Shown piece by piece: positions 44,439 to 55,225 of a stretch of 64,000 nt of DNA. Made by a program: the position numbers and the translations under genes. The notes under the pieces were generated by a model. The model saw nothing but the letters and a program-made list of their open reading frames with translations, had not been told where the DNA came from and searched no databases. The stretch comes from Macrostomum hystrix (taxonomy: Eukaryota > Platyhelminthes > Macrostomidae): the NCBI GenBank assembly GCA_950097015.1, contig CATNEN010000001.1, forward strand, positions 14,067,001 to 14,131,000, written 5' to 3'. Each line of letters begins with the position of its first letter. The first letter of the stretch is position 1.

Positions 44439-45893
44439 ATGGATATGAGTGATCAGTGGCTAATATCTGACTGCGGAAGTGCAGACACAGCAGCGCCCGG
44501 TTTAAAAATTCGTTTAAAGCGCGTATCGACCGCCCTCAATGAGGTGAGAATTCAGAGGCAGCAAATTATTTGAGATTGTAAAAAGTTTACAACTTTTCCT
44601 TTATTCTTTTGTTATATTTCTATTGTACACTCACGTATTGCACGCATACATTGCCAGACTTCCCAACGCGCTGATCAGGTCAGGGTGACCTGCGAAACTG
44701 GCCCGGGACTTATAGTCCGATTCAAGCGACATTCTTGCGCAATTCCATCAACGGCTGAACTTCAGGTGAATGAGAACGTATGTTACCTGACCTGCCTGTT
44801 CATAAACTTGTCCTTCTAAGTATTCTCCTTCTCCCCTCTGCAACTATAATCTCCCACTATAATCTTTGCATGTAGGCCCCGCGTCTTAATTTCTGTTATG
44901 CACATTCTCATGTCTCATGAGAAAAAATTAAAGATGTTTAATTTTTCAGACTAACAAACGCGCTGTCCCTGAGGTCAACGTCGAATTATCCTTCTCCGAC
45001 AGCGAGGAAGAGGGCGAAGGCAACTCACGCGTGGATCAATCTTTACGAATCGCCCTAGCAGTATGTCGATTAGAGGTTCGTCAATCAATTGAGTGCGATT
45101 GGATGGTGTGGCTGTATAAAGCTGATTTAGGGGCAAAGTTTCCTTTTCTGTAATCGTTTTTCTTTGAGTAACTTAATGAGAGAGGAGAGGATTAAGAGGG
45201 AGTAAAAAGTAGAGGCCGATTAAGTGAGATGAGATGCAAACGAGATGTCAGCAAGCAAGTGAAATGTGAGAGAGGTGATGGAGAGAAGGGCGATTTAGAA
45301 GCATGAAAAAAACAAATTAAATCGTGTTTAACTGCACCCCCGCACAGCCTTTGCCTGACCCGACCGTTAAGAAGAGGCCGGCTCAGAGGCTCAGCCGATC
45401 TAGTGTCGATTATCGTCCCCCGACATCCACTAGAGATACAACCGAGCGCATACTGGGCATCAACGGGAAGACAGACACCGCGATCGCTGTTGCACCTGCG
45501 GGCGAGAAGGGACTGGGCGCCTTTGCGAGAATCAACCTAGCTGCGGGGGCGTTTGTCGATGAATTCGCCGGAATCCTGCTGAACGAACAGGAAGCGATTA
45601 GACGCGAATGTGAACCTAACTCCGACTGGATGCTATTTGAGTTTAAAGTTAACGGCAAATTATGGGTAATTGACGCCAGCAACAGTGATGGATTGGGAAG
45701 GTACCTGAACCATTTTTCTACTGCTCCCAACTGTAAAGCAAAGCTCATTATTATCGACCAGGGGCTGCGACCCGTCATTTATTTCGTGACAAATAAATTT
45801 GTTGCAACGGGCACAGAACTGACGTTCGACTATACGACTGGTAGAGGTATCGATAATGATGATCTTGTGAAGAACCCATGGCTTCGAGACTAG
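44439..45893 (+). CDS. SET-domain protein, KMT5A/SET8-like histone methyltransferase
   Basis: Three exons, all in phase 0: 44439-44543, 44950-45060 and 45348-45893, giving 253 aa. The N-terminus is short with an acidic patch (SFSDSEEEGEG) and a basic linker (KKRPAQRLSRSS). The SET domain occupies about residues 115-245: GEKGLGAFARI near 124 (cofactor loop), GRYLNHF near 188 (the RxxNH type motif), and LTFDYT near 229 with the catalytic tyrosine. It ends in NPWLRD, matching the terminal pattern of KMT5A proteins (HPWLKH in human). KMT5A monomethylates histone H4 Lys20 in mitosis and DNA repair. Substitutions around NHF and a shorter N-terminus mark it as divergent, so activity and substrate are inferred. 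Confidence 0.8.
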
Positions 45894-46112
45894 AAAGACA
45901 CGCATGTTATTATGACTCGTCGCTTAGTTTATTTTGCTAAATCTTTAATCATGTAACAATATGTTTTATTATGTATATTCTTTATTACAAATAAAGCAAT
46001 GGCGCATTGAGAAAATTGTTACTTTTCTGAAAAGTTTCTCGGAATTTGTGTCCTAATTTTTTTAATCGCTTAATGTACTCGTACTCATTGGCATAATAAA
46101 GTAATAAAGCAA
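45894..46112. other. 3' region of the SET gene
   Basis: AT-rich with an AATAAA at about 45990, a plausible polyadenylation signal. Nothing else is seen. Confidence 0.4.
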
Positions 46113-46545
46113 ACAGGATGCTCCAGAATCACTCCGCATTAATTGAAGTGCAACTACCGCTAGCCAAATGTCGGCCCCAATGCATGCCCAAATTATTTAT
46201 TTCATCATCAAGCAAGTAAATATAATTTAATAGTTTTATAACTCAGCAAATATCTTTTCCTAACAGACTGTACAAATCTGTACAAATCTGTACATATTTT
46301 TATTTTTCGAGACAAATAAGAGTATTTTAGAGGCAGAGTTCTGCGGAAGTTCGGAACTGACTCGCGCCCCCAGTCTTTTAGGGATCTAAAACCAATTGAG
46401 GTGAGTCACAGGACTTGAACAGCCAAAAGAGGAAGGAGCAGCTCAAATAAAAACTGATAAGAATATTTAGAACGTAATGCATGTGGGTCTCCCCACCACA
46501 GACAGAAGGAAAGCCTTAACTTATCAATTTGGTCTGTGCTTCCCA
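46113..46545 (+). repeat. Dispersed repeat flanking the SET-domain gene, copy 2
   Basis: Matches 44090-44312 in blocks. Between the blocks, GCGGAAGTTCGG...CGCGCCC..TTTTAG and CAATTGAGGTGAGT (46340-46405) resemble exon 1 of the SET gene and its donor, suggesting a partial, rearranged duplication of the gene's 5' end. Confidence 0.6.
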
Positions 46546-46916
46546 CCCGATCAGTCCCACCCGATGTGCCACGGCGTTCCTGCATGGCTTTCGAAGTTTC
46601 GGAGAAGGGCAATGGGGAATTTATGAACAGGGACTATTTTACTTCGATAGACTTAAAGTTGTTTTAAAAAAGCTTGAAAACTTCATGATGAGCTTGAAGA
46701 TGAACTTTCCTTCATCATGAGGAAATCATTTGAAATCATGAAACCAACTCAGTCGTGTGGGAAATCATTTCTAGATTGATTTTCAATTGAATCCGACTTG
46801 ATAAACTGTGCTCAAATCTATTGGGACACCGACGACAGCCATATAGTACTGACATAGTCAGAGTTAAGATAAAATTTTCTAGGTGACTTTCCAGGTTAAT
46901 AAGTTCGAGTCAAATA
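46546..46916. other. Noncoding; shared dispersed-repeat blocks
   Basis: Contains AAATCATTTGAAATCATG (46726), ACTGACATAGTCAGAGT (about 46849) and TTTTCTAGGTGACTTTCCAG (about 46872), all shared with 8343-8602. Confidence 0.7.
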
Positions 46917-47713
46917 AATTTGATGATGATCCCCCAGTTGATGATGATCCCCCAGTTGATGATGATCCCCCAGTTGATGATGATCCCCCAGTTGATGATG
47001 ATCCCCCAGTTAATGATGATCCCCCAGTTGATGATGATCCCCCAGTTGATGATGATCCCCCAGTCGAAAATGATCCCCAGTTGACCATGATCCCCAAGTT
47101 GACAATGATTCCCAGTTGACAATGATTCCCAGTTGACAATGATCCACAAGTTGACAATGATCCACAAGTTGACAATGATCACTCAGTTGATTATGATCAC
47201 CCATTTGACGATGATCCCCCATTTGATGATGATCCCCCAGTTGATGATGATCCCCCAGTTGATGATGATCCCCCAGTTGATAATGATCTCCCAGTTGATG
47301 ATGATCCCCCAGTTGATGATTATTCCCCAGTTGACAATTATCCCCCAGTTGACCAAGATCCGCCAGTTGACAATGATCACCCAGTTGACAATGATCCCCC
47401 AGTTGACCATGATCCCCAAGTTGACAAAGATTCCCAGTTGACAATGATCACTCAGTTGATTATGATCACTCAGTTGATTATGATGATTATGATCACCCAG
47501 TTGACAATGATCCCCCAGTTGACAATGATCACCCAGTTGACAATGATCCCCCAGTTGACAATGATCCCTCAGTTGACAATGATCCCACAGTTGACAATGA
47601 TTCCGAGTTGACAATGATCCAAAAGTTGACAATGATCACTCAGTTGATTATGATCACCCAGTTGACAATGATCCCCCATTTGATGATGATCCCCCAGTTG
47701 ATGATGATCCCCC
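46917..47713 (+). repeat. GATGATGATCCCCCAGTT minisatellite
   Basis: More than 40 tandem copies of a 17-18-bp unit. Blocks of the GTTGATGATGATCCCCCA type alternate with blocks of the GTTGACAATGATCCCCCA type. It is interrupted at 47713 by LINE-B and resumes for a few bases at 54196-54230. Asp/Pro or Asn/Leu/Gly repeat frames over it are not genes. Confidence 0.95.
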
Positions 47714-47826
47714 TTGACTTACTTGACTTATCTGCAGGGCGGTCCGACGGACGCAGCGGGGAGGCGGGAGTCGCCCATTCCGCTAATCCCTGAAAGACCC
47801 GCAATCGGCCGATGGCGCGGGGCCAG

Positions 47827-50800
47827 TCAGGGAGGTCCGTGTTCGGTCCTTCCTGCAGCTTGTTCCTCGCTGGGGAAGAAAGAGGCTCGTCTGGTAGCCC
47901 TTAGGAACCGGACGAGCCGCGGGATGTTCTCGGATCTGCAAACATCGTCCATGGATGGGTTTGGTCCGAGGTGATTAAGCCTCTCTCTGGTGAAGAAAGG
48001 GCAGTGGCAGACGAAGTGCAGGGCATCCTCGTCCTCAAGGTTGCAGAAAGGGCACAGCTCACTCCGGAGGTCTCCACGGAGGAAACAGTGTCTGGCGTAG
48101 CAGCCATGGCCCGTGAGGGTCATGGTGAGGGCCCGGATGTCCTTCCGGGTCTGGTTCAGAAGGACCTTCCGGAGCCGAGCGGATGGCACTGGAACTGCCG
48201 CTTTGGATTGGCGGCAGTTAGTGGTGCTTCTCCACCGGGTAAGATGGAGGTTGGCGGTCCAATCATTAATCTGACGATAAATGACGGTGCTCGGAATCGG
48301 AGCCGGGGGGGAGGGGCCCGGCGCAGAGCTGGCTCCTCCCTGCTTGGCCAGGTGGTCAGCAAGCTCGTTACCAGGGAAACCGGCGTGCCCTGGTATCCAC
48401 TGAAGTCTGACGGTATTCTTACCGGCCAGGTTATTGAGCTGCCGGACACAGTCGTGTGACAGAGGGCTTGCAGAGCAGCCTGACTGTCCGAGTGAAAGAT
48501 GATAGTCCTGCCTGAGATGTTTTTCTCATTCAACTCCGCAGCGCAGGAGCTGATGGCCAGGACCTCGTTCTGGAAAACGCTCGAGGATTTTCCAGTGTGT
48601 TGGGCGTGTGTGGCGACAACACGTCCGTTGATAAGGATACAGACCCCGAAGCCAGCGGAGCCATCCTTCATGGATCCGTCCGTGTAGCAGTGGACCTCCT
48701 GGGTGTTCCAGTGGTCGCTAACTTGGTCCCTGGTGGGGATGAGAACCTTAAAGCGCTGAAGGAGGTTGAGCGAGCACGGTTCACCGTCCGTAAGGACATT
48801 GATTCCGTTGCTCGCACCCAAGTCTCTCAGGCAAAGGTCCGTGTGCGGCAGGAGCTTTCGCTTCGCTGCCGCTCGTTGGGGGACGAAGCGCACACCGGCA
48901 TCAAGGAGACGCCGGGCGGTTTTTGCCGCCTCCCCGCGGATAAAGATATCGAGCGGGAGGATGTTCAAGAAGGCGTTGAGGCCATCGAAGTGGGCGGATG
49001 GCGGGGCGCTCATGATCGTCCGACATGCGCGACCTTGCACTCTCCGAAGAGTCTCATGGCAGGTCTTAAGCTGCAGGGCACTAGCCCAGATCAGTCCGGC
49101 GTACGAGACAGCCGGCCTGACCATAGCAGTGTAGATCCACCATAGGCGTTTGGGGGTGAGACCCCACGTGTTGCCCACCGCCCTGCGCAGCTGCGCCAGG
49201 ATCGCAAAGGCCTTTTTGGCTTTGGCATGGACATGAGGAGTCCAGCTGAGCCTGTGATCGAGCGTTATGCCCAGGCATTTAGTTTGCTTCTGGAAGGTGA
49301 TGTCCTTTCCATACAGCTGCAGGGGGCGAATATGCCATTTGTTTTTGCTGGTGAACATGATCGCCGCTGTCTTAGACTCGGAGAGCTTCAGACCGCAGCG
49401 AGTTGCCCATCTTTCGGCGTTGTGTATAAAGTTTTGCAGAAGGTCTCGGAGGGCCTCTGGTACCGGGCCAGATGCCACTGCCGTAACATCATCCGCATAG
49501 CCGACCTTTAGGATGGGGTCTGGCTGAGAGTCTCGTAAGAGCTCGTCGATAACCATGTTCCAGAGAACTGGTGAGAGGACGCCGCCTTGTGGGCAACCTT
49601 TGCAGACAGTGACCGTCCGCTGGTGTCCAAGAAGGTGTGCCGTAGCAGTGCGGTGGCGGACCATGTACATGATCCACCTCCTAAGATGCGAATGCGTGTG
49701 CCGCATACGTAGGGCCCTGTCAAACGCCTCGAAGAGAACGTTGTCGAAGGCCCCGTCAATATCCAGGAAGATGCTCAGGGCAAAGCCGTTCCCGAGGACG
49801 GCCTTTTCCAGAGCGTCCACCAGAGCGTGGAGAGCGCTTTCGGTGATTGCCGCTTAGTGGCATATTTTTCAGCTCCACAGAGAGGAGGCGCCAGAGCACC
49901 AATCTCTCCATCAGTTTGACCATGGTGGAGGTTAGGCTAATTGGCCGAAACGATTTAATGGAATGGTAGTCCGGGCGGCCTGGCTTGGGGATAAAAACCA
50001 CCCTCGCCTCGGTCCATGCCTTCGGAACATACCCAAGCACAATGCAAGCCTTAAGGAGCTTGCAAAGATTTGTGAGGAAGCCATGGCATTTTACCGCCTC
50101 GCGGATGAAGGCTGGTATAATGCCGTCCGGCCCCGGGGATTTGAAGGGTTTGAAAGACTGGGCTGCCTTGGTAACCCGGTCTTCAGTAATGATGGACGTC
50201 GCAAGGATATGACCTCCCTCGGTGTGATCCGGGGGGTCTGTCCCTGCTGGCACGCTGGGGAAAAAGGCTGTGAGCATAGTGTCGAGCGTTTCCCCAGGGT
50301 TCTCGGTGGGTCGGCCATCGGCCTTCCTCACCGTCGAAAGCTTGGACATTTTGTCCAGCGTGAGGGCTTTGACAATTCTGGAGGTGGGGCGAGTGCCCTC
50401 AAGCTCCTCACAGTATTGCCGCCACTTGCTGTTTTTGGCGTTTCTGACTTCCTTCTTGAAGCTATGGATGGCTTCGAGATACGCAGCCTGATCAGCCGGG
50501 TTTTTTGTCTTCGTGGCCCTGCGGTGCAGCCGCTTCGCCGTTCGACGGAGCTCGCCGAGCTGCGGATTCCACCATGGGGCCGAAGTTTTGCCTCTGTAAG
50601 CTTTGAGGGGGCAGGAGGCCTCGAAGGCGGTGGTCAGCGAGTTGGTGAGAAACTCAGCTAGCTCATCCGCTTCATCGCAGGTGTTGGCGGGGGGGCTGAG
50701 GTTCCGTTGGGTTCCTTCGAGGTTATACCTGAAGGCTTCCCAATCGGTATTCCTAGCGTTCCTTTTCCAAGTGATCTGGTTAGTGCAGCGTGCACCCGCC

Positions 50801-51477
50801 AGTTGGAAAGAGATGTATTTGTGATCGGAGAGGGAGGTCTCCGGCAGAACCTGCCACTCCCTAAGGCTCTGGTAGAGCCCAGGTGTGGCTAGAGTGGCGT
50901 CGATGACCTCAGACCACCGTCCATTGTCAAATGTCGGGGTGCTCCCTGTGTTGCAGAACTCCAGAGGCGTGGTTAGGATGTAGGCAAGGAGGTCCTCGCC
51001 TCTCGAGTTAATGTCAGAGCTCCCCCAGTGGGTGTGGTGGGCGTTTATATCGCCAGCCACCATGAGCTCATAGTTTTTGGTAGCGCAGGTTTCAGTCAGA
51101 GAGATCAGCTCCTCAGGGACTGCCGGCCTGTCGCCCGGTAAATAAACCGATGCGATTAAGACGGTTTTGCCTGGGAGGATGCTCTCCGTCTGGATGACAC
51201 AGGTGTCCCGATCAGAAAGGTCGGGTCTGTACCAGGCGTTGAGGGAGTCTCTCACGAGGATGCACGCCCTGGGATTTTGGTTCTCCCGGTGACGGCTGTT
51301 GTAGAAGCAGTGATACCCATTGGGTACATTTTGAGGCTTACCTTTATGAGTCCACGGCTCCTGGACGAGGATGAGACCCGGCGTGTTGAGCTCGACATAG
51401 CGCATCAGGTTGACGGATGCAGCTATGCAGTGTTGCAGGTTGACCTGCAGGCAGGTAGTCCCAGTCTGGCCGATCAT
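47827..51477 (-). pseudogene. LINE-B ORF2 (endonuclease-RT-RNase H), two disruptions
   Basis: The frame starts ATG at 51477 with an intact endonuclease ([25 protein letters not shown]) and the first RT blocks ([16 protein letters not shown]). Near 49855 a deletion removes the block equivalent to [10 protein letters not shown] of LINE-A and shifts the frame. RT resumes in 48156-49820 (GCPQGGVLSPVLWN, YADD) and continues into RNase H ([17 protein letters not shown]). A second shift near 48460 displaces the rest. The C-terminal zinc motif (CPFCNLEDEDALHFVCHC) is read in 47827-48189. Protein identity to LINE-A ORF2 is roughly 55-60% by eye. Confidence 0.9.
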
Positions 51478-53060
51478 GGTCCAGCGGGAGACTCCTTGAG
51501 CAGCTCGTCCTCCTCAGACGGGGTCGGGCTGCAGACCTCCATGAGTAGCGGCGCGCCCGCATCCGCTGTGGAGGGAACGGCGGGAATCGCTGCGGAGAGC
51601 TGCTGCTCTGACCGCTGCGTGTCCCGGCCGCTCCACCCAACAACGGTGCAGTCGCTGCCATCACTCGACGCCTCGCCCTCGGGGGTCGGGTCCGTGTGGA
51701 TGGCAGCCTCCTTCCGGTGAGGGAGGTCCTCAGACCAGTCGGTGGCCACCGCTCCGTGGGTCCCGGCACTCTGCGGCTGGCTAGGGGGGGAGGAGGTTTG
51801 CGCTTTTGCAGCGCGGGAGCGCTCCAGGTGCTCTTTGAGCGTCCGGGCTTCGCTGAGCGCCCGCAAGACCAGGCCCGATTTGCGGTTGTTGCGGGCTGGT
51901 CTACGATCTCGGGGGCCGGATTCGGCGACGCGGATATTTTTGCCCGGGCGGGGGTCCACGGACGTCGCATGCCCCTTAGCTGGCGGAGCTTTCGCCCCAG
52001 GGCCAGGAGCGGCCCGCTTGTTTTCCGGTCCCTCCCCGGCCTTCCTCTCCTGACAATCCAGGATGGTCAGCGGGTAGAGTCCCGGTTTGATCACGCTCTT
52101 GTGAGGGATCCTTTTGGACCAGGCTTCGGAGAAGCCGTAGATCGCCGTGAAACCCTCCGCTCCTTTGCGGACGGTCTCGTGGCAGATCAGCCCGGAGGCT
52201 GGGAGGTCCGGGTTCATCTTCAGCAGCAGCTGCCGAAGTTGGTCCCCGGACCGGATTGAGCAGGCGTCGGGGACCCAGACGCGATGGCGTCGGGTACGTG
52301 GACGCTCAGACTCGGTGGTGCACCTCAGTCTTCCGACATCGGTGCTCCACTTGAAATCTTTAATCCGATCGCGCAGTAGACGGCTATCCCCGGCCGATTT
52401 GCACCAGAGAAGGACAGCCCCCTCCTGCGCTTCAGACCTGACAACGCTGACTGGTGTCCCTGCCAGTGCCAGGTCCGTGAGGCCCTCGTCGATGGTTTTG
52501 AGCATGCTCTTGAGCTGCTCGTCTGAGAGGTCCTGTTCCTCACCGACAACAATGATGGCCGGCTGGGCAGGCTCCCGCTTGGCTTTGGAGGCGTAAGTCT
52601 CCTTGGCCTTGCTGGCGTTGGACGTGCCAGCCTTGTGAGCGGTGGTGGCCGTGATGGCGCTGGGGGCGGCGGCTCCAGATGGCCCTGCTGCGCCTTCCAC
52701 GCTCTTCCCGTCGGCGTCGGTGCCGGCCTCGGAGATGGTGATGGCCGGCGCGGCGGTGAGGGCGGCGGATCCAGGTGGCCCGGCCGCATTTTTCGCACCC
52801 GCCTCCTGTGCAGGTGTCGGGCGCCCACCAGTCGCAGCCGCCGCAGCATTGCGGCGGCGTTCGTTGCGCTTCTGGTTGCGCCTAGCACGCGCTTCCTCCG
52901 AGCGTTTGCGTTTGCGGCTCGGGTTGCGCTTATTTTGGTCGACGATTCCGGTGGCGGGATTCTCAGACCCACCGGCTACACCGAGGACGTGGGACCTGCC
53001 AGTGGCAGCGTCCGGAGCGGCCGAGTTTTCGGTTTCGATAGAAGAAATGGGCGAGGCCAT
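51474..53060 (-). CDS. LINE-B ORF1
   Basis: The frame is open from 53210, but a start at 53060 (MASPISSIETE) is preferred since it aligns with MASSPSTAP of LINE-A and leaves the upstream part as 5' UTR. Basic KRKRSEEARARRNQKRNERR near the start, an Ala/Pro-rich linker, then the same central domain as LINE-A (RRHRVWVPDACSIRSGDQLR; GLICHETVRKGAEGFTAIYG) and a variable acidic end. Its stop overlaps the ORF2 start as ATGA (51477-51474), an arrangement that supports termination-reinitiation. About 528 codons, no break seen. Confidence 0.85.
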   Translation of the reverse strand: MASPISSIETENSAAPDAATGRSHVLGVAGGSENPATGIVDQNKRNPSRKRKRSEEARARRNQKRNERRRNAAAAATGGRPTPAQEAGAKNAAGPPGSAALTAAPAITISEAGTDADGKSVEGAAGPSGAAAPSAITATTAHKAGTSNASKAKETYASKAKREPAQPAIIVVGEEQDLSDEQLKSMLKTIDEGLTDLALAGTPVSVVRSEAQEGAVLLWCKSAGDSRLLRDRIKDFKWSTDVGRLRCTTESERPRTRRHRVWVPDACSIRSGDQLRQLLLKMNPDLPASGLICHETVRKGAEGFTAIYGFSEAWSKRIPHKSVIKPGLYPLTILDCQERKAGEGPENKRAAPGPGAKAPPAKGHATSVDPRPGKNIRVAESGPRDRRPARNNRKSGLVLRALSEARTLKEHLERSRAAKAQTSSPPSQPQSAGTHGAVATDWSEDLPHRKEAAIHTDPTPEGEASSDGSDCTVVGWSGRDTQRSEQQLSAAIPAVPSTADAGAPLLMEVCSPTPSEEDELLKESPAGP

Positions 53061-53284
53061 GGCTGAAAAGCGGGTGGGGGGCTGCTCGTAACACGAGTGA
53101 GAAAAGCCCGACTGGCCGACACCCCAAGCCAGCCGGGAGCAACAGAGAGAGTGAAACACCGTTAGCGGCTGGAATACTCCCCAGCCAAAGCGCGGACCAA
53201 GGTCCGGCAAACGCCCAACAGCACGGATGCACTGGGGACATTAGAGGGCACCAGATGGCCGGAAACCGGGGCCTGCGGAGCTGG

Positions 53285-53965
53285 CCGCATACCCTGTTAA
53301 GGTCGAAGGGTGACACCTTTCCCTCAGAGCCGTGGCCAGAGGTACCTGATCACGCACAGGTGCACGAATGCTGCGGACTGGCCGCATACCCTGTTAAGGT
53401 CGAAGGGTGACACCTTTCCCTCAGAGCGGTGGCCAGAGGTACCTGATCACGCACAGGTGCACGAACGCTGCGGACTGGCCGCATACCCTGTTAAGGTCGA
53501 AGGGTGACACCTTTCCCTCAGAGCCGTAGCCAGAGGTACCTGATCACGCACAGGTGCACGAACGCTGCGGACTGGCCGCATACCCTGTTAAGGTCGAAGG
53601 GTGACACCTTTCCCTCAGAGCCGTAGCCAGAGGTACCTGATCACGCACAGGTGCACGAACGCTGCGGACTGGCCGCATACCCTGTTAAGGTCGAAGGGTG
53701 ACACCTTTCCCTCAGAGCCGTAGCCAGAGGTACCTGATCACGCACAGGTGCACGAACGCTGCGGACTGGCCGCATACCCTGTTAAGGTCGAAGGGTGACA
53801 CCTTTCCCTCAGAGCCGTAGCCAGAGGTACCTGATCACGCACAGGTGCACGAACGCTGCGGACTGGCCGCATACCCTGTTAAGGTCAGAGGGTGACACCT
53901 TTCCCTCCAGCCGGGGCTAGAGGTACCCAGTTTGGCCAGAGGCCCTGGATGGGTCATCCAGCGCT
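53285..53965 (-). repeat. LINE-B 5'-UTR 97-bp monomers (seven copies)
   Basis: CCGCATACCCTGTTAAGGTC begins at 53285, 53382, 53479, 53576, 53673, 53770 and 53867, an exact 97-bp period. The inner copies are almost identical; the outermost merges into the unique 5' end. The 478-bp excess of 5' UTR over LINE-A equals about five monomers. Confidence 0.95.
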
Positions 53966-54230
53966 GTTGCCCATTCTGTCCGGCAGCCCTAGGGTCAGCC
54001 TTGAACACTCGCGGGACGTGTACCCATGGGTCAGCTGACGGGACAGCGTGGAGGGATTCCTGCACCCGAAGGCACAGGGCTCCTTCCTGCCAGGCCTGCT
54101 CAAAAAGCGACTGCAGGTGTGAGGCATCGCAGACCTTAGCCCGTGGGCCTGGTCTGACTCATACCTCACAGGCGCTGTGTCCCGCCGGTGCGAGCATGAT
54201 GATCCCCCAGTTGATGATGATACCCCAGTT

Positions 54231-54400
54231 GGGTACCAGCATCAGCTGGGATACTTGAAAGGTGGGTGTGGCGTCCCGCCAGTCCATGGACTGAACAGCT
54301 ATAAGCAACCTTCAGATGCGCCGCGCCATAGCTGCAGCTGTGCTGTCGGCTGCACATCTGGCCCAATTGGGGCAGGTGTAATCAATTTTATTATTATTAT
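54231..54400 (+). mobile_element. SINE family 2, 5'-truncated
   Basis: Starts at GGGTACCAGCATCAGCTGGG immediately after the residual minisatellite units and runs through CCAGTCCATGGACTGAACAG and CGGCTGCACATCTGGCCCAA to a GTGTAATCAATTTTATTATTATT tail. Confidence 0.85.
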
Positions 54401-55225
54401 GGTGGTATGTAATTCTATGGTAATGTGTTTACATAATGGCGGAGTGATTTGGAGAGTCGTCGATTTACGCTCGTAAAGCAGGTCGCTCAATTGTGAGAGC
54501 GACCGGCATGCATTTTGGCGCTGATTCATTTCTTAAATTCTAACAGCAACTGCGCACTTGGTGCGACCTCTGATGCGCAAGTTGACAAGATTTTTTGGCT
54601 CAGTTGTGCCAGCTCAGTATTATTGACTTATTAAGTATTGTAGACATAGATGAGCCGCCTTCAGGAAAACTATCCCAAAAGATTCGATCGCAGGTGAAAG
54701 CACTAGCTGTGTCAGCATTATGTTTTGCTGCATAACGTTTAAATTTCGAAATTAAAGAAGTAAGAGTCAACGAAAATAAATATAAATTTCTAACGCAGTT
54801 CAGTATAAAGAATAAGTCTGACTGTGGCTGCTTAATTGCCGCACAAAGAACGTTTAATTTTCTGCATAAATAGTAAAAGGATGCATAGCGGGAGAAAAAA
54901 GTAAACACCAAGTATCTGTATACATATGGGATAGGCCTGGGATAGGATTTGGATAGCACTCAAACCGGAATGTTTTGTAGAATTAAATATCTGCAGGGTA
55001 CTAAATGCAAAGCAACTGAAGAAGAGTGAAATTGAACAGACCAACAGTAAATTACAGAAATAAAAATGGGAAAGCTTAAAGAGCAATAATAAAAGAGCCC
55101 GCTTTTACCTGATAAAGGCACTTTGAGTTTTTCTTTCGTACAAAATGCCTGTTGTGACTATTAATTAGTAAAAACTTATTTTCGAATTTATTTCTCACGC
55201 CGAACAGTTATATTGCAGTGATTAT
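54401..55225. other. AT-rich, nothing recognised
   Basis: Short frames without splice support only. Confidence 0.4.

Larger units (their letters stand above)
47714..54195 (-). mobile_element. LINE-B: non-LTR retrotransposon, disrupted
   Basis: A 6,482-bp minus-strand element with the same architecture as LINE-A and the same TAAGTCAAG-type 3' tail. The flanking ATGATGATCCCCC (47701-47713 and 54196-54208) is a 13-bp duplication, though the target is itself repetitive, so the exact border is ambiguous. ORF1 is open, ORF2 is broken at two places, and the 5' UTR has seven 97-bp monomers. Confidence 0.93.

Noticed and set aside
46917-47713. Possible CRISPR array
   Set aside because: Units are contiguous without unique spacers, and the region is eukaryotic.
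46883-47793. Asp/Pro, Met/Ile/Pro and Gly/Asp/His repeat ORFs on both strands
   Set aside because: Artefacts of the GATGATGATCCCCCAGTT minisatellite.
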